DNA from: Streptomyces violaceusniger
GTDB lineage: Bacteria > Actinomycetota > Actinomycetes > Streptomycetales > Streptomycetaceae
Length of the DNA stretch: 64,000 nt
Assembly (NCBI GenBank): GCA_005405945.1
Contig: BJHW01000001.1
Location: 744,001 to 808,000, forward strand
Direction of reading: 5' to 3'
Shown: positions 32,906 through 42,270 of the stretch, piece by piece
Position numbering within the stretch: position 1 is the stretch's first letter
Layout of the letters: each line of letters starts with the position of its first letter
Program-made: the position numbers and the translations under genes
Notes under the pieces: generated by a model
Databases searched by the model: none
What the model saw: the letters and a program-made list of their open reading frames with translations, nothing else
Told to the model about the DNA's origin: nothing

Positions 32906-33683
32906 TCACGCTCGCTCGGCGTGGTCCCATAGCTCCCGCAGTGCGGCATTGGTTCGTTCGGGCTGCTGCGTGTGCGGGTAGTAACCGGGGACGATCAGGT
33001 GGTCGGCGCCGATCGCCGCCGCGATGTGGTCGGCGCAGGCGATCAGCGGCTCACCGGCGTGGGGAAGGGCGCCTCGGCCAGCGGCCCGAGGGGGATGTCC
33101 GCGTCCCAGCAGGGGCGTTCGGCCATCGAGGCGGCCGCGGCGCGCAGCCGCGCCGGAGTCGGCTCCGGTGTAGCCATGCCGACCGATGCGGTGGCCGCGG
33201 TCAGGAACTCCTGGGGCGTGAGGTCGGCGGGCAGCGCCGCGGTGGCCGCGCGGGCCCGCGCCAGCGCCTCGGCGACGACCGGGTGACGTTCGGCGGGCCG
33301 CAGCGCGCCGGGCTGGATCAGGGTGAGCGAGCGGACCAGGTCGGGACGGCGTACGGCGGCGGCCATCGCGCTGACCCCGTCGTACGCGTGTCCGACCAGA
33401 GGGGCCCCGGTACCGAGGAACCCGACGATGTCCTCGGCATCGACCGACCAGTCGCTGTGCGCGATGTCCGGGCTGCGCCCATAACCTCTGCGGTCCATCA
33501 CCAGCAGCCGGTGCCGGTCGGCCAGCGGGCGCTGTGCCGCGAAGCCGTATTGCTCGTCGTCACCCCAGGTGAGGATCCCGTGGATCAGGACGACGGACGG
33601 GAGGCCCACTCCACCGTCTCCCACACGGTGACGTGTACCGGTCCGGCTGCCTCCGAGTGCTGATGGGTGGATGTGTCGGTCAT
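32906..33683 (-). CDS. Alpha/beta hydrolase (two frameshifts)
   Basis: About 259 residues after restoring two bases. The ATG at 33683 begins TDTSTHQHSEAAGPVHV. After a break near 33620 the frame reads SVVLIHGILTWGDDEQYGF (oxyanion strand) and VMDRRGYGRSP. The nucleophile elbow reads GHAYDG, with Ala-Tyr where Ser is expected, so the catalytic Ser is not obvious. A second break falls at the GGGG run 33061-33064, and the true C-terminus LIVPGYYPHTQQPE ends at 32906. A haloperoxidase-like or non-catalytic homologue is possible. The next gene starts 8 nt downstream. Confidence 0.75.
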
Positions 33684-33836
33684 CGGTCCCCTCCCGGTCT
33701 CGTCGCCGCGCCTCGTCACGGCGCGGCCCGCCGATAGTCTGCCCTGCCGTCCACGGAGGAATGAACGCCGCGGTCGGCGATAGGGATGAGCGATGGGCCG
33801 ACGCGGGATCGTACGGGCCGCGCACCGAGAGGGCGT

Positions 33837-33935
33837 TCACTCTTCCCATTGGTCCAGGAGGGCGTCGGTCAGCGCGGTGGTGGAGATGATTTTGCCGCGG
33901 GCCGTGTAGCGGGTCCCCCAGCGCTGGGCGGACAC
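33837..33935 (-). pseudogene. Short unidentified C-terminal fragment
   Basis: About 30 residues ending in [19 protein letters not shown] and a stop look protein-like on the minus strand, but I do not recognise the family. The upstream part of the same frame is antisense to a monooxygenase fragment, so the coding segment cannot be extended. Confidence 0.25.
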
Positions 33936-34076
33936 GGCCTCTTCGCCGACGGGGTCGTCCCGATCCTCCAGAAGCGTGGGCTGTACCACACCGAGTACCC
34001 GGCCGACACCCTGCGCGGCAATCTCGGGCTGCCCGTCCCCGTCAACCGCTGGGCATCCACCGAAGCGCGAGTCTGA
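33936..34076 (+). pseudogene. C-terminal remnant of an NtaA/SnaA-type flavin-dependent monooxygenase
   Basis: The last 46 codons read [19 protein letters not shown] and [14 protein letters not shown] then stop, matching the conserved C-terminus of FMNH2-dependent monooxygenases of the NtaA/SnaA/DszA group (about 440 residues when whole). The rest of the gene is absent. It lies just upstream of a flavin-reductase remnant, its natural partner. Confidence 0.65.
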
Positions 34077-34111
34077 CCAGCCCGGCCACACCCCCACCAA
34101 CCCTCCTGGAA

Positions 34112-34141
34112 GCTTCCGGAGACGGACAGGATGGCGGTCAT
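34112..34141 (-). pseudogene. Inverted 5' end of the FMN reductase remnant
   Basis: On the minus strand this 30-bp piece encodes MTAILSVSGS, the start and phosphate-loop beginning of SsuE-type FMN reductases. The continuation (PTTSRTARPLRHLDD) is on the plus strand from 34149. Flipping 34112-34141 would give MTAILSVSGSPTTSRTAR, the expected N-terminus. It sits at a GGAAGCTTCC palindrome (34108-34117). Confidence 0.5.
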
Positions 34142-34145
34142 GGCG

Positions 34146-34424
34146 GGACCCACCACCTCCCGCACCGCGCGACCGCTGCGCCATCTCGACGACCGCCTCC
34201 GCCTCCAGGGCCACGACGTGACCGTACTCGACGTGCGCACGCTTCCCGCCGACACACTTCTTGCCGCCGACTTCCGGCACCCGGCCATCGCTCACGCCGC
34301 GGCCCGGTTCGAGCGCGCGGACGGCATAGTGATCGGCACTCCCGTCTACGAGGCCGCCTATTCGGGGCTGCTGAAAGCGCTGCTCGACGTACTCCCGCAG
34401 TACGCCCTGACCCGTAAGACCGTA
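34146..34424 (+). pseudogene. NADPH-dependent FMN reductase (SsuE/flavodoxin-like) remnant
   Basis: 93 codons read PTTSRTARPLRHLDDRL, GHDVTVLDVRTLP, ADGIVIGTPVYEAAYSGLL and LLDVLPQYALTRKTV, the N-terminal half of the flavodoxin-like reductase fold. The expected start is inverted just upstream, and the C-terminal half (about 80 residues) is missing. The sequence turns into the 3' end of the convergent sugar permease at 34425-34435. It is non-functional as it stands. Confidence 0.7.
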
Positions 34425-34434
34425 TGTCGGACCG

Positions 34435-35366
34435 CTATTCCTTGACCGCCCCGAGTTCGCCCCCTGGACGAAGTAACGCTGGAAGCAGAAGAACAGCGCC
34501 GCCACCGGCAGGGTCGCCAGCAGGGCCGCGGCCAGCTTCAGCGGGTACTGCGTACCGCCGCCCAGGCCGCCCGAGACGAACCGCGCGAGCCCGGTCGTCA
34601 ACGTCTCGTACTGGCCGGACTGCGTGGCCACCAGGAAGTGGGTGAACTCGTTCCACGAGCCCTGGAACGACAGGATCGTCAGGGTGATCAGCGCGGGCCG
34701 GGCCATCGGCAGCACCACCGACCAGAAGGTCCGGATCACCCCGGCGCCGTCCACCCGCGCGGCCTCCTCGACCTCCCGGGGGACCGACTCGAAGAATTGC
34801 TTCATGATGAAGATCCCAGCCGCGTCCACCATCAGCGGAAGGACCATGCCGGTGTAGGTGTCGAACAGCCCGAAGGTGTTCAGCACCAGGAACTTCGGGA
34901 TCAGCAGCGCCACCCCGGGCACCGCCATCACCCCGACGACGAAGCCGAACAGCAGCGAGCGGCCCCGGAAGCGCAGCCGCGCCAGCGCGTACCCCGCCAT
35001 CGAGTCGAACAGCACCCGCCCGGCGGTGACCAGGACCGCGACCAGGGTCGAGTTGCCCAGCCAGCGCAGGAACGGCACCCCGTCCCCGGCCTGGCTCAGC
35101 CCGAACAGCCGCTGGTAGGCGGCGGTCGTCGGGGTGGTGGGCACCAGTCCGAGGGGATGCGCCGCCGCATCCGGGTCGGTCTTGAACCCGGTCACCAACT
35201 GGAGCACGAACGGCAGCAGGTACACCAGTCCGGCCCCCACCACCAGGGCGTATCCCAGCACCCGCAGCGGCAGCGGGAACCGGCCGAGCACCGGACGCCC
35301 CCGCGCCGGTGCGGTGGCCTTGGCCTTGGCCTTGGCCTGGGCGGCGGCCGTGGCCTGGGCGTTCAT
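34435..35366 (-). CDS. Sugar ABC transporter permease, MalG type (3' frameshift)
   Basis: About 310 residues with six hydrophobic segments and the ABC-permease EAA loop ESVPREVEEAARVDGAG near residue 200. A Lys/Ala-rich cytoplasmic N-terminus precedes helix 1. The ATG at 35366 has GGGAGG about 5 nt upstream and overlaps the stop of the preceding permease by 4 nt. Near the end the frame breaks at a CCCC run (34449-34452). With one base restored the protein ends RYFVQGANSGAVKE at the TAG 34435-34437, a standard MalG-type ending. Without it the ORF runs on spuriously to 33837. Third gene of a binding protein-permease-permease operon. Confidence 0.88.
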
Positions 35367-36579
35367 CGGTTCCTCCCGGGGCGGGGACCGCGCTCCCGCA
35401 GCGCCCAGCGCTGCACGGCGGTAATGAACAGGATCAGCGCGAGCAGGATGAAGGCGATGGCCGCGCCCTGCCCGAAGTCGGCGTCGTCGAAGGCCGTCGA
35501 GTACGACAGGAAGGCCGGCGTCAGCGTCGTGTTGCCCGGCGCGCCCTGGCCCATCACATACACCTGGTCGAAGACCTGCCAGGTGGCGATCGTCCCCAGG
35601 GTGAGGACGAGGAAGAGCACCGGCCGCAGCGCGGGCAGCGTGACGTGGCGCAGCATCTGGCGGCGGTTCACGCCCTCGATGGCGGCCGCCTCCTCCAGCT
35701 CGCGCGGGATGTCCTGGAGGGCCGCGAGGAAGATCAGCATGAAGGTGCCGGAGGTCGTCCACACGGCCAGCAGAATGATCGTGCACATCGCGACGGACGG
35801 ACCGGACAGCCACTCGTACCAGGAAAGGCCCATGAAGGAGTGGTTGGCCAACACCCCCGTGGGGTGGTCGGGGTCGACGATCCCCAGTCCGCCGAGGAGC
35901 GCCGAGAGCACCCCGCGCGGGTCGGCGAACCAGTTCGGGCCCTTCACCCCGATCCAGGACAGCAGCGTGTTGACGGCGCCACTGCCCTGGAAGAGGAAGA
36001 GGAAGACGGTGGAGACCGCGATCGAGCTGGTGACGGACGGGAAGAAGAACGTGGTGCGCAGGGCGCCCCGCGCGCGCAGCAGCCGCTGGTTGACGATCAG
36101 CGCCAGTACCAGCGCCAGCCCGGTCTGCAGCGGCACGGTCAGCGCCACGTAGTAGACGTTGTTGCGCAGCGAGGTCGCGAAGAGGGTGCGGTCGAGGCCG
36201 TCCTCGGTGAGCAGCGCCCGGTAGTTGTCCAGGCCCACGAACTTCGCCTGCCCGGTGAACGGGTTGGACTGCCCGTCCCAGTCCAGCAGGCTGACCCACA
36301 GGGCCATCAGGATCGGCAGCACCAGGAACAGGCCGAGGATCAGCACCATGGGGCTGACGAACAGCCAGCCCCAGGCGCCTTCGCCGCGGCGGCGCCCCGC
36401 GGGCGGGGTGTTCGGGGTGCGGGGCGCCGCCTTGGGGCCGGACCCGCCGGGCGCGTCAGGTGCGCCCGGCGAGCCGGCCGTACGGGGGTCCCCGCCGATG
36501 GCCCCGGGGCCGGGCGGGGACCGTACGACGCGCCGCTGGGGACGCGGCGAGCCGTGCGGTGGGTGGTGCGGAAGGGCAT
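35363..36579 (-). CDS. Sugar ABC transporter permease, MalF type (5' frameshift)
   Basis: The membrane part from 36349 has six helices and an EAA loop DIPRELEEAAAIEGVNRR near its C-terminus, as in MalF/LacF permeases. The ATG at 36579 lies 7 nt after the binding-protein stop. It opens a Pro/Gly/Arg-rich cytoplasmic tail in a different frame from the membrane part. The mismatch fits one base lost at the CCCC/GGGG runs 36502-36509. A long disordered N-terminus (about 75 residues) is common for this family in Streptomyces. The stop overlaps the next permease start. Confidence 0.87.
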
Positions 36580-36585
36580 GGCGGC

Positions 36586-37830
36586 TCAGTCGCCCTTCGC
36601 GAGGGTCTGTTCGCCGTTGCGCTGGAGGTCGGCGAGGATCTTCTTCGGGTCCGTGGTGCGCAGCGACTGGAGCTGGGTGTTGAACTGGCTGAGCACCTTG
36701 TCGAACCCGGCGACGGTCACCGGGCCCTGTGCGTAGGCGCCTGCGTCGGCCCAGGCCTTGGCTTCCGGCTCCTGCTTGGCGTACTCGGCGAGGGCGCTGG
36801 TGCGCGAGGGCATCACCCCGAATCCGTCGGCGAACTTCAGCTGCTGCTCACCGGAGCTGAGGTACTTCACCAGGTCCACGGCCGCGGACCGGTGGGCGCT
36901 CTCGGCGGCCACGCCCCAGCAGTTGCTGAAGGCCAGCGTGGCCTTCCCGGCCGGTCCCGCGGGCAGCGGGACCACCTTGTACGGCACCTTGGGGTAGTCG
37001 AGCTTCATGCCGCCGGTCAGCCAGTTGCCCTCGATGGTCATGGCGGCCTTGCCCTTGCCCAGGGCCTCGCCGCCCCAGCTGGTGTCGACCTGCTTGGCGT
37101 ACTTCATCGAGCCGGCCCGCAGCAGCGACCGCACGAAGCCGAGCCCCTCGGCGTTCCGCGCGCTGTCGGCGGTCATCTTCGTCTGCTTCGCGTCGGTGAT
37201 CCAGCCGCCCGCCTGCTTCATGAAGACGCCGAGGCGCTGGTACTCGTCGCTGGTGACCAGGCCGGTGACCCCGTCGCCGGTGAGTTTGCCGGCGACCTTC
37301 CTCAGCTCGTCCCAGGAGGTGGGGTAGTCCTTCTCGGTCAGCCCAGCCTTCTTCCACAGGTCGGTGTTGATGGCGAGGGCGAGGGTGGAGGTGTCCTTGG
37401 GCAGGCACACCAGCTTCCCGTCGTAGGTGAAGGCGGTGCGCAGGGGCTCGGCGAAGTCGTCCGCGTCCTTGATCTTGTCGCCGTACGCGTAGAGGGAGCC
37501 GCCCTTGGCGTAGTTCGCGAACTGGTCGGAGTTGACGTAGAAGACGTCCGGCGGCCGGTGCCCGGCGAAGGACTGGGCCAGTTGCTGGTTCATGTCCTTG
37601 GCGGCTTCGACGGTCACCTTGTTGCCGGACTGCTTCTCGTACGCGGCCGCGGCCTCCTTGACCGCCTTGGTCTCGGCGTCGCCCGAGGTGGCTATGAGGA
37701 CCTTCAGGTGCTGTTCGGCGCCGGTGTCCTGCTGCGTTTCCTTGTCGCCGCCGAAGCTCGACGAGCAGCCGGTGGCGGCCAGGAGCGCCGCGCAGGTGAC
37801 GAGGGCGGCGGTGGCCGTGCGGGGGGCCAT
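36586..37830 (-). CDS. Sugar ABC transporter substrate-binding lipoprotein
   Basis: 414 residues. A lipoprotein signal with lipobox LAATGCSSS (Cys near residue 22) is followed by an extracellular solute-binding fold of the MalE/UgpB cluster (LKVLIATSGDAET, DVFYVNSDQFANYAKGG, TWKKAGL-type segment, TIEGNWLTGG). GGAGG lies 7 nt upstream of the ATG at 37830. It should bind a mono- or oligosaccharide and deliver it to the two permeases downstream. No ATPase gene follows, so the system presumably uses a shared ATPase such as MsiK encoded elsewhere. The adjacent LacI regulator and GDE-type enzyme suggest an alpha-glucan or related sugar. Confidence 0.93.
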   Translation of the reverse strand: MAPRTATAALVTCAALLAATGCSSSFGGDKETQQDTGAEQHLKVLIATSGDAETKAVKEAAAAYEKQSGNKVTVEAAKDMNQQLAQSFAGHRPPDVFYVNSDQFANYAKGGSLYAYGDKIKDADDFAEPLRTAFTYDGKLVCLPKDTSTLALAINTDLWKKAGLTEKDYPTSWDELRKVAGKLTGDGVTGLVTSDEYQRLGVFMKQAGGWITDAKQTKMTADSARNAEGLGFVRSLLRAGSMKYAKQVDTSWGGEALGKGKAAMTIEGNWLTGGMKLDYPKVPYKVVPLPAGPAGKATLAFSNCWGVAAESAHRSAAVDLVKYLSSGEQQLKFADGFGVMPSRTSALAEYAKQEPEAKAWADAGAYAQGPVTVAGFDKVLSQFNTQLQSLRTTDPKKILADLQRNGEQTLAKGD

Positions 37831-37909
37831 GTTTCCTCCGTGGATTCGGGATGGTACGTGCGGCTCGAGGGGGTGGAGGAGAGGTGAGGTTCGGGGCGCC
37901 TCACGGCGC

Positions 37910-37983
37910 CAACGCGACAGGGCGCCGGTGCGTCAGAGTGGCAACGCGACGGGGCGCCGGTGCGTCAGAGTGCCGGTGCGTCG
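37910..37983. repeat. 32-bp tandem repeat overlapping the LacI stop codon
   Basis: Two copies of a 32-bp unit beginning CAACGCGAC and containing GGCGCCGGTGCGTCAGAGTG, plus a 12-bp partial copy. The part of the unit spanning the stop and last codons of the LacI gene (TCAGAGTGCCGGTGCG on this strand) has been copied downstream. Confidence 0.75.
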
Positions 37984-39029
37984 GAGCCCGGCACCGGGGT
38001 GCTGTCGCGGACGACGAGGGACGGCTCCAGCAGGACGCGCTCCGGTGGCGCCGCCGGGTTGGCCATCCGGGCCAGCAGCAGCCGGACGCACTCCCTGCCG
38101 ACCGCCTCCAGCGGCTGGGCGACCGTGGACAGGGAGGGCGAGAGGATTCCGGCGATCGGCGAGTCGTCGAAGCCGACCACGGCGACGTCCCGGCCCGGGA
38201 CGGCGTTCCGCTCGCGCAGCGCGTGATAGCAGCCGAGCGCCAGCGTGTCGCTGGCCGCGACCACGGCCGTGGCACCCGCGTCCAGTAAGGGCTTCACGGC
38301 GATCCGGGCCGCCTCGACGTCCCCCGCGCTCTCCGCGCGCCGTCCGCGCGTCGGGAGCCCGTGCCGGCGCATGGCCCGCTGCCAGCCCGCGGCACGGTCG
38401 TCACCGACGCCGGAGCCGCGCGGCCAGCCCAGGAAGGCGATCCTGCGGTGCCCGAGTGCGACCAGGTGCTCCACGGCGGCGTCCGTGCCCGAGGCACCGT
38501 CGACGTCGGCCCAGTCACCGATCTGCCGCCCCGACCACATCCGGCCGAAGCCGACGAACGGTACGCCCCGCTTGGCCAGCCACGCCTGGCGCGGATCCTG
38601 GCGGGCGGTGTTGCTGAGCACGAAGCCGTCGACGTCGTGCTGGCCGAGCAGCTCCTCGTACCCTTCCAGGCTCGGGCCGCCGGGCGGGCAGGCGAACAGC
38701 AGCATCCGGTAACCGGCCTCGTCGGCGGCCTGCGACAGGGCGTGCAGAAAGCGGTCCATGACGGGGGCCGTGTCGCCCCCCGGAACGGGCTGGATGCCGT
38801 AGCCGATCAGCTTGCTGGAGCGGGTGCGCAGCGCCTGCGCGGCACGGCTCGGGCGGTAGCCCATCTCATCGATCACCCCGCGGACTCGCTCCAGGGTCTC
38901 GGGGCGCAGCAGCTCCGGCGAGTTGATCGCGTTGGACACGGTCTGCGGGGAGACACCGGCCCGGCGGGCGACCATGGCAAGGGTCACCGGGCCGCCCTTG
39001 GGCGAGGGACTGCTGGTGGAGCGGGGCAT
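37965..39029 (-). CDS. LacI-family sugar-responsive repressor
   Basis: 354 residues. The N-terminal HTH and hinge are plain: VTLAMVARRAGVSPQTVSN near residues 15-33, then the GYRPSRAAQALRT hinge helix with the Ala-Leu wedge region. The effector domain follows, with DVDGFVLSN and AVVGFDDSPIAGILSP. GGAGA lies about 7 nt upstream of the ATG at 39029. It precedes the sugar ABC operon on the same strand and is divergent from the glycogen-debranching-type gene. A candidate operator lies in the 111-bp divergent region at 39080-39107. It most likely represses both units until the transported sugar is present. Confidence 0.92.
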   Translation of the reverse strand: MPRSTSSPSPKGGPVTLAMVARRAGVSPQTVSNAINSPELLRPETLERVRGVIDEMGYRPSRAAQALRTRSSKLIGYGIQPVPGGDTAPVMDRFLHALSQAADEAGYRMLLFACPPGGPSLEGYEELLGQHDVDGFVLSNTARQDPRQAWLAKRGVPFVGFGRMWSGRQIGDWADVDGASGTDAAVEHLVALGHRRIAFLGWPRGSGVGDDRAAGWQRAMRRHGLPTRGRRAESAGDVEAARIAVKPLLDAGATAVVAASDTLALGCYHALRERNAVPGRDVAVVGFDDSPIAGILSPSLSTVAQPLEAVGRECVRLLLARMANPAAPPERVLLEPSLVVRDSTPVPGSDAPAL

Positions 39030-39079
39030 ACGGGTCTCCGGCGTACGAGGGTCTGAACCTGGTCCTACGAGCTTGATTT

Positions 39080-39107
39080 GAGCGTTCCAAATGCATTGCC
39101 AGCGCTC
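39080..39107. promoter_or_regulatory. Candidate LacI operator in the divergent region
   Basis: GAGCGTTCCAA and TTGCCAGCGCTC form an imperfect inverted repeat around a 5-nt centre between the LacI and GDE-type genes. The CGCTC ends and central AA/TT fit LacI-family half-sites. Confidence 0.45.
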
Positions 39108-39140
39108 CGAAGAGGCCGTTAGTGTCTTTGGATCGATCTA

Positions 39141-41304
39141 ATGCTGAGAGGTTCTACTCCTTTGGACACCACTGTCAAGGCCCAGGACACCAACGAACCG
39201 GCCACGCCCCCCACTTCGGTGGCCACGGACCTGCAGCCGTTCCTGCACGACGCGGTCGTCACGCTGTACGCGCCGAGCTTTGTGATCTCGCGCCCGGACG
39301 GGCAGCTCAAGGGGGGTGCGGACGGCTTCTACCACGGCGACGGCAGGGCGCTGGCCCATCTGACCGTCACGGTGGGGGCCATCGCCCTGGCGCCGGTCGG
39401 CGGCGGGCTCAGGGGAGCCGACCGGGCGGACTTCCGGGCGATCCTGCGGGGGCTCGGCGAGGTGACGCCCGACCCGGCGGTGGCCCTGAACCGCCGCCGT
39501 ACCGTCGCCTCCGGGCGGTTGGAGGAGAGCTTCGAGGTCACCAACGCGGGCACCCAGCGGGTCGGTTTCCGGCTCACGGTCACGGCCGGCACGGACCTCG
39601 CCCCGATGGAGCGGGTGAAGTCGGGCCACGTCCTGGACCCGGTGCCGGGGCGGGCCGAAGGCGCGGAAGGCGCCGGGGCAGCGGTCTGGCGTGGTCCCGC
39701 GACGGGTTCGCCGTGCGCCTGGTCGGCGAGCCCGCGCCGGACGCCCTCGATGCGCCGGAGGGGCGGCTGTCGTACGACGTCGAGCTGGACCCCGGCGCCT
39801 CCTGGACGGCGACGCTGCGCTGCACGGCGGCGTACGCGGACGGCGACCAGTTCCCGGCCGCCCCGGCGGACGCCGTACCGTGGCGCAGCCCGACCCTGCG
39901 CAGCGCCGACCGGCGCTTCGACCAGTGGCTGGACCAGTCGGTCGCCGACGCGGACCGGCTGCGCCTGATGGACCCCCGGTCCGCGGAGGCGCGCACGGAC
40001 GGCGTTGATCAGTTCCTGGCCGCCGGAGCCCCGTGGTTTCTGACCCTCTTCGGCCGCGACTCGCTGTGGGCCGCCCGCATGCTGCTCCCGCTCGGCACCG
40101 AACTCGCGGCCGGTACGCTGCGCACGCTCGCCCGCCGCCAGGGGGCGGTGGCCGACCCCGCCACGGAGGAGCAGCCGGGGAAGATCCTGCACGAAGTGCG
40201 GCGCGGCACCCAGAACTTCACCGACACGTTCGCCGTCCCACCGGTGTACTACGGCACGGTCGACGCGACCCCGCTGTGGATCACCCTGCTCCATGACGCC
40301 TGGCGCTGGGGCCTGGCCCCCGAGCAGGTGGAACACCTGCTGCCACACACCGAGTCGGCGCTCGCGTGGATCCGCGACCAGGCGGCCGCGGCCGACGACG
40401 GCTTCCTCAGGTACGTCGACCGGACCGGACGGGGCCTGGCCAACCAGGGCTGGAAGGACTCCGGTGACGCCATCCGCCATCGCGACGGCCGGCTCGCCGA
40501 CCCGCCGATCGCGCTGTGCGAGGTGCAGGCGTACGCGTACGAGGCGGCGCGGGGCGGAGCGGCGCTGCTGCGCGCCTTCGGGCGGCCGGGTGCGGACGCG
40601 TGGGAGGAATGGGCGGAAGGGCTCGCCACCCGCTTCCGGAAGCGCTTCTGGGTGGAGGACGCACAGGGCCCGTACCCGGCGGTCGCGCTGGACCGCGACG
40701 GCCGGCCGGTGGACTCGGTCACCTCGGGCTTCGGCCACCTTCTGGGCACGGGCCTGCTGAACCAGGAGGAGAGCGCGGCGCTGGCCGCCCGGTTGACCGG
40801 CCCCGACCTCGACGCGGGCCACGGTCTGCGCACCCTGAGCAGCGACTCGGTGGGCTTCAACCCGTACGGCTACCACATCGGTTCCATCTGGCCGCACGAC
40901 ACCGCGATCGCCGTGCACGGCCTGGTCAGGGCCGGCTTCCCGGACGCGGCGGCGCCGCTGGCGGCGGGCCTGCTGACGGCGTCGGCGGGGTTCGCCGGAC
41001 GCCTTCCCGAGCTCTTCGCCGGCCACGGCGCCGCGGCGGGCCCGCACCCCGCCCCTACCCCGCCTCCTGTCGCCCCCAGGCCTGGGCGGCCGCTTCCTCG
41101 GTCCTGGTGCTGCGCTCGGCCCTGGGCCTGGACGCTGACGTCCCGGGCGGCACGGTCACCGTGACCCCCGCCTTCGCCGGGGCGTACGCCCCGCTGACGG
41201 TGACGGGGCTCCAGGTCGGCGGGGCCCAACTCGACATCACGCTGGCGGCGGACGGAGCGGTGAACGTGACGGCGCCGGAGGGGCTGACGGTGGTCCCGGC
41301 CTGA
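39141..41304 (+). CDS. Glycogen debranching-type enzyme / amylo-alpha-1,6-glucosidase-like glycosidase (two frameshifts)
   Basis: About 721 residues after restoring two bases. The N-terminal GDE_N-type domain (PSFVISRPDGQLKGGADGF, RALAHLTVTVG, SFEVTNAG) is followed by an (alpha/alpha)6 catalytic barrel: FLTLFGRDSLWAARMLLP, TVDATPLWITLLHDAWRW, GLANQGWKDSGDAI, GYHIGSIWPHDTAI. These acids are typical of GH15/GH63-clan debranching enzymes. Breaks fall at the GGGG run 39674-39677 and the CCCC run 41052-41055. The start could be the ATG at 39141 or a TTG at 39162. No signal peptide, so it acts inside the cell on imported or stored glucan. It is divergent from lacI and probably co-regulated with the ABC transporter. 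Confidence 0.87.
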
Positions 41305-41360
41305 CGCGGCGCCCCGGTGCTTCGGCAGCAGTTCCACGAGCTGTGCGTGAACCCGGGGCT

Positions 41361-42151
41361 TCAGTCCTTGTAGTCGGGGGCGATGCGCTCGACCATCCGG
41401 AGCAGTGCCGCCCAGGCGAGGTCGTACGCCTTGTCGTCCTGGAGGTCCGAGCTGTCGTCCTCGCCGGTCAGTTGACGTGCGGTGAGTTCGCAGATGTCGG
41501 GGTGGGGGTGATGAGCTCGGAGCCGGCGGCCATGGCCACGGTCTGTATCTCGCATGCCTTGTCGAGGTAATACATGCGCAGGAAGGCTTGGGCGGGGGTT
41601 TCGCCGACGGTGAGCAGGCCATGGTTGCGCAGGATCATCGCGGGGTGGTCGTCGAGGTCGGCGACGAGGCGGCGCTGTTCGGCGAGGTTGAGGGCGACGC
41701 CCTCGTAGTCGTGGTAGCCGACCCTGCCGTAGAACTCCATGGAGATCTGGTTGAGCGGGAGGAGGCCGTCCTCCTGCGCGGCGACCGCGCAGCCGGCCTT
41801 GGTGTGGGTGTGCAGGACGCAGTGGGCGTCGGGCCGGGCGGCGTGGATGGCGCTGTGGATGACGAAACCGGCGGGGTTCACGGGGTAGGGGGTGTCCTCG
41901 ACGGGGTGGCCGGAGAGGTCGATCTTGACGAGGTTCGATGCGGTGATCTCCTCGAAGAGCAGACCGTAGGGGTTGATCAGGAAGTGGTGCTCGGGTCCGG
42001 GGAGCCGGACGGAGATATGCGTGAAGATCAGGTCGGTCATCCGGAAGTGGGCCACCAGGCGGTACACGGCGGCGAGTTCGCGGCGCAGGCGGTGTTCCTC
42101 GTCGGAGGTGGCCTGGGCGGTGTGATCGGTGCGGAGTGTCACTTCGGTCAT
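41361..42151 (-). CDS. Class II aldolase/adducin family protein (one frameshift)
   Basis: About 263 residues. Features of the FucA/AraD class II family are present: FTHISVRLPG, LINPYGLLFEEITASNLVKI, the metal-binding His pair in CVLHTHTKAG and ILRNHGLLTVGE carrying the third His. Near the C-terminus the frame changes at a GGGGG run (41504-41508). With one base restored it continues HPDICELTARQLTG to the stop at 41361. AAGGA lies 8 nt before the ATG at 42151. It follows the SSS symporter on the same strand and is divergent from a PucR regulator, so it should act on the symporter substrate, a sugar or hydroxy-acid. Confidence 0.88.
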
Positions 42152-42187
42152 GAGTGATCCTTCTGTCGTGGGCCTGATGGCCGGCGG

Positions 42188-42241
42188 GGTCCGGGCCGGT
42201 TTGCCCGGGGTCCGGGCCGGTTTGCCCAGGGTCCGGGTCGG
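42188..42241. repeat. 21-bp tandem repeat between symporter and aldolase genes
   Basis: A 21-bp unit containing TCCGGGCCGGTTTGCCC occurs at 42190 and 42211 and partly at 42232, in the 119-nt gap between the two co-oriented genes. It could pause transcription or be selectively neutral. Confidence 0.75.
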
Positions 42242-42270
42242 TGAGTCAGCTGCCGACGCCGTCGGTGTGA

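Noticed and set aside
33837-36299. 820-codon minus-strand ORF as one protein
   Set aside because: It strings together an out-of-frame MalF shadow, the real MalG permease and antisense of gene scraps; the permease ends at 34435 once one base is restored.
37714-39029. The window LacI protein as the repressor of the CebR-like box at 17.7 kb
   Set aside because: It sits beside its own ABC/GDE genes with a different candidate operator (39080-39107) and is 20 kb from the box.
42188-42241. Tandem repeats here and at 37910-37983 as a CRISPR array
   Set aside because: The units are directly adjacent with no unique spacers, and no cas genes are near.
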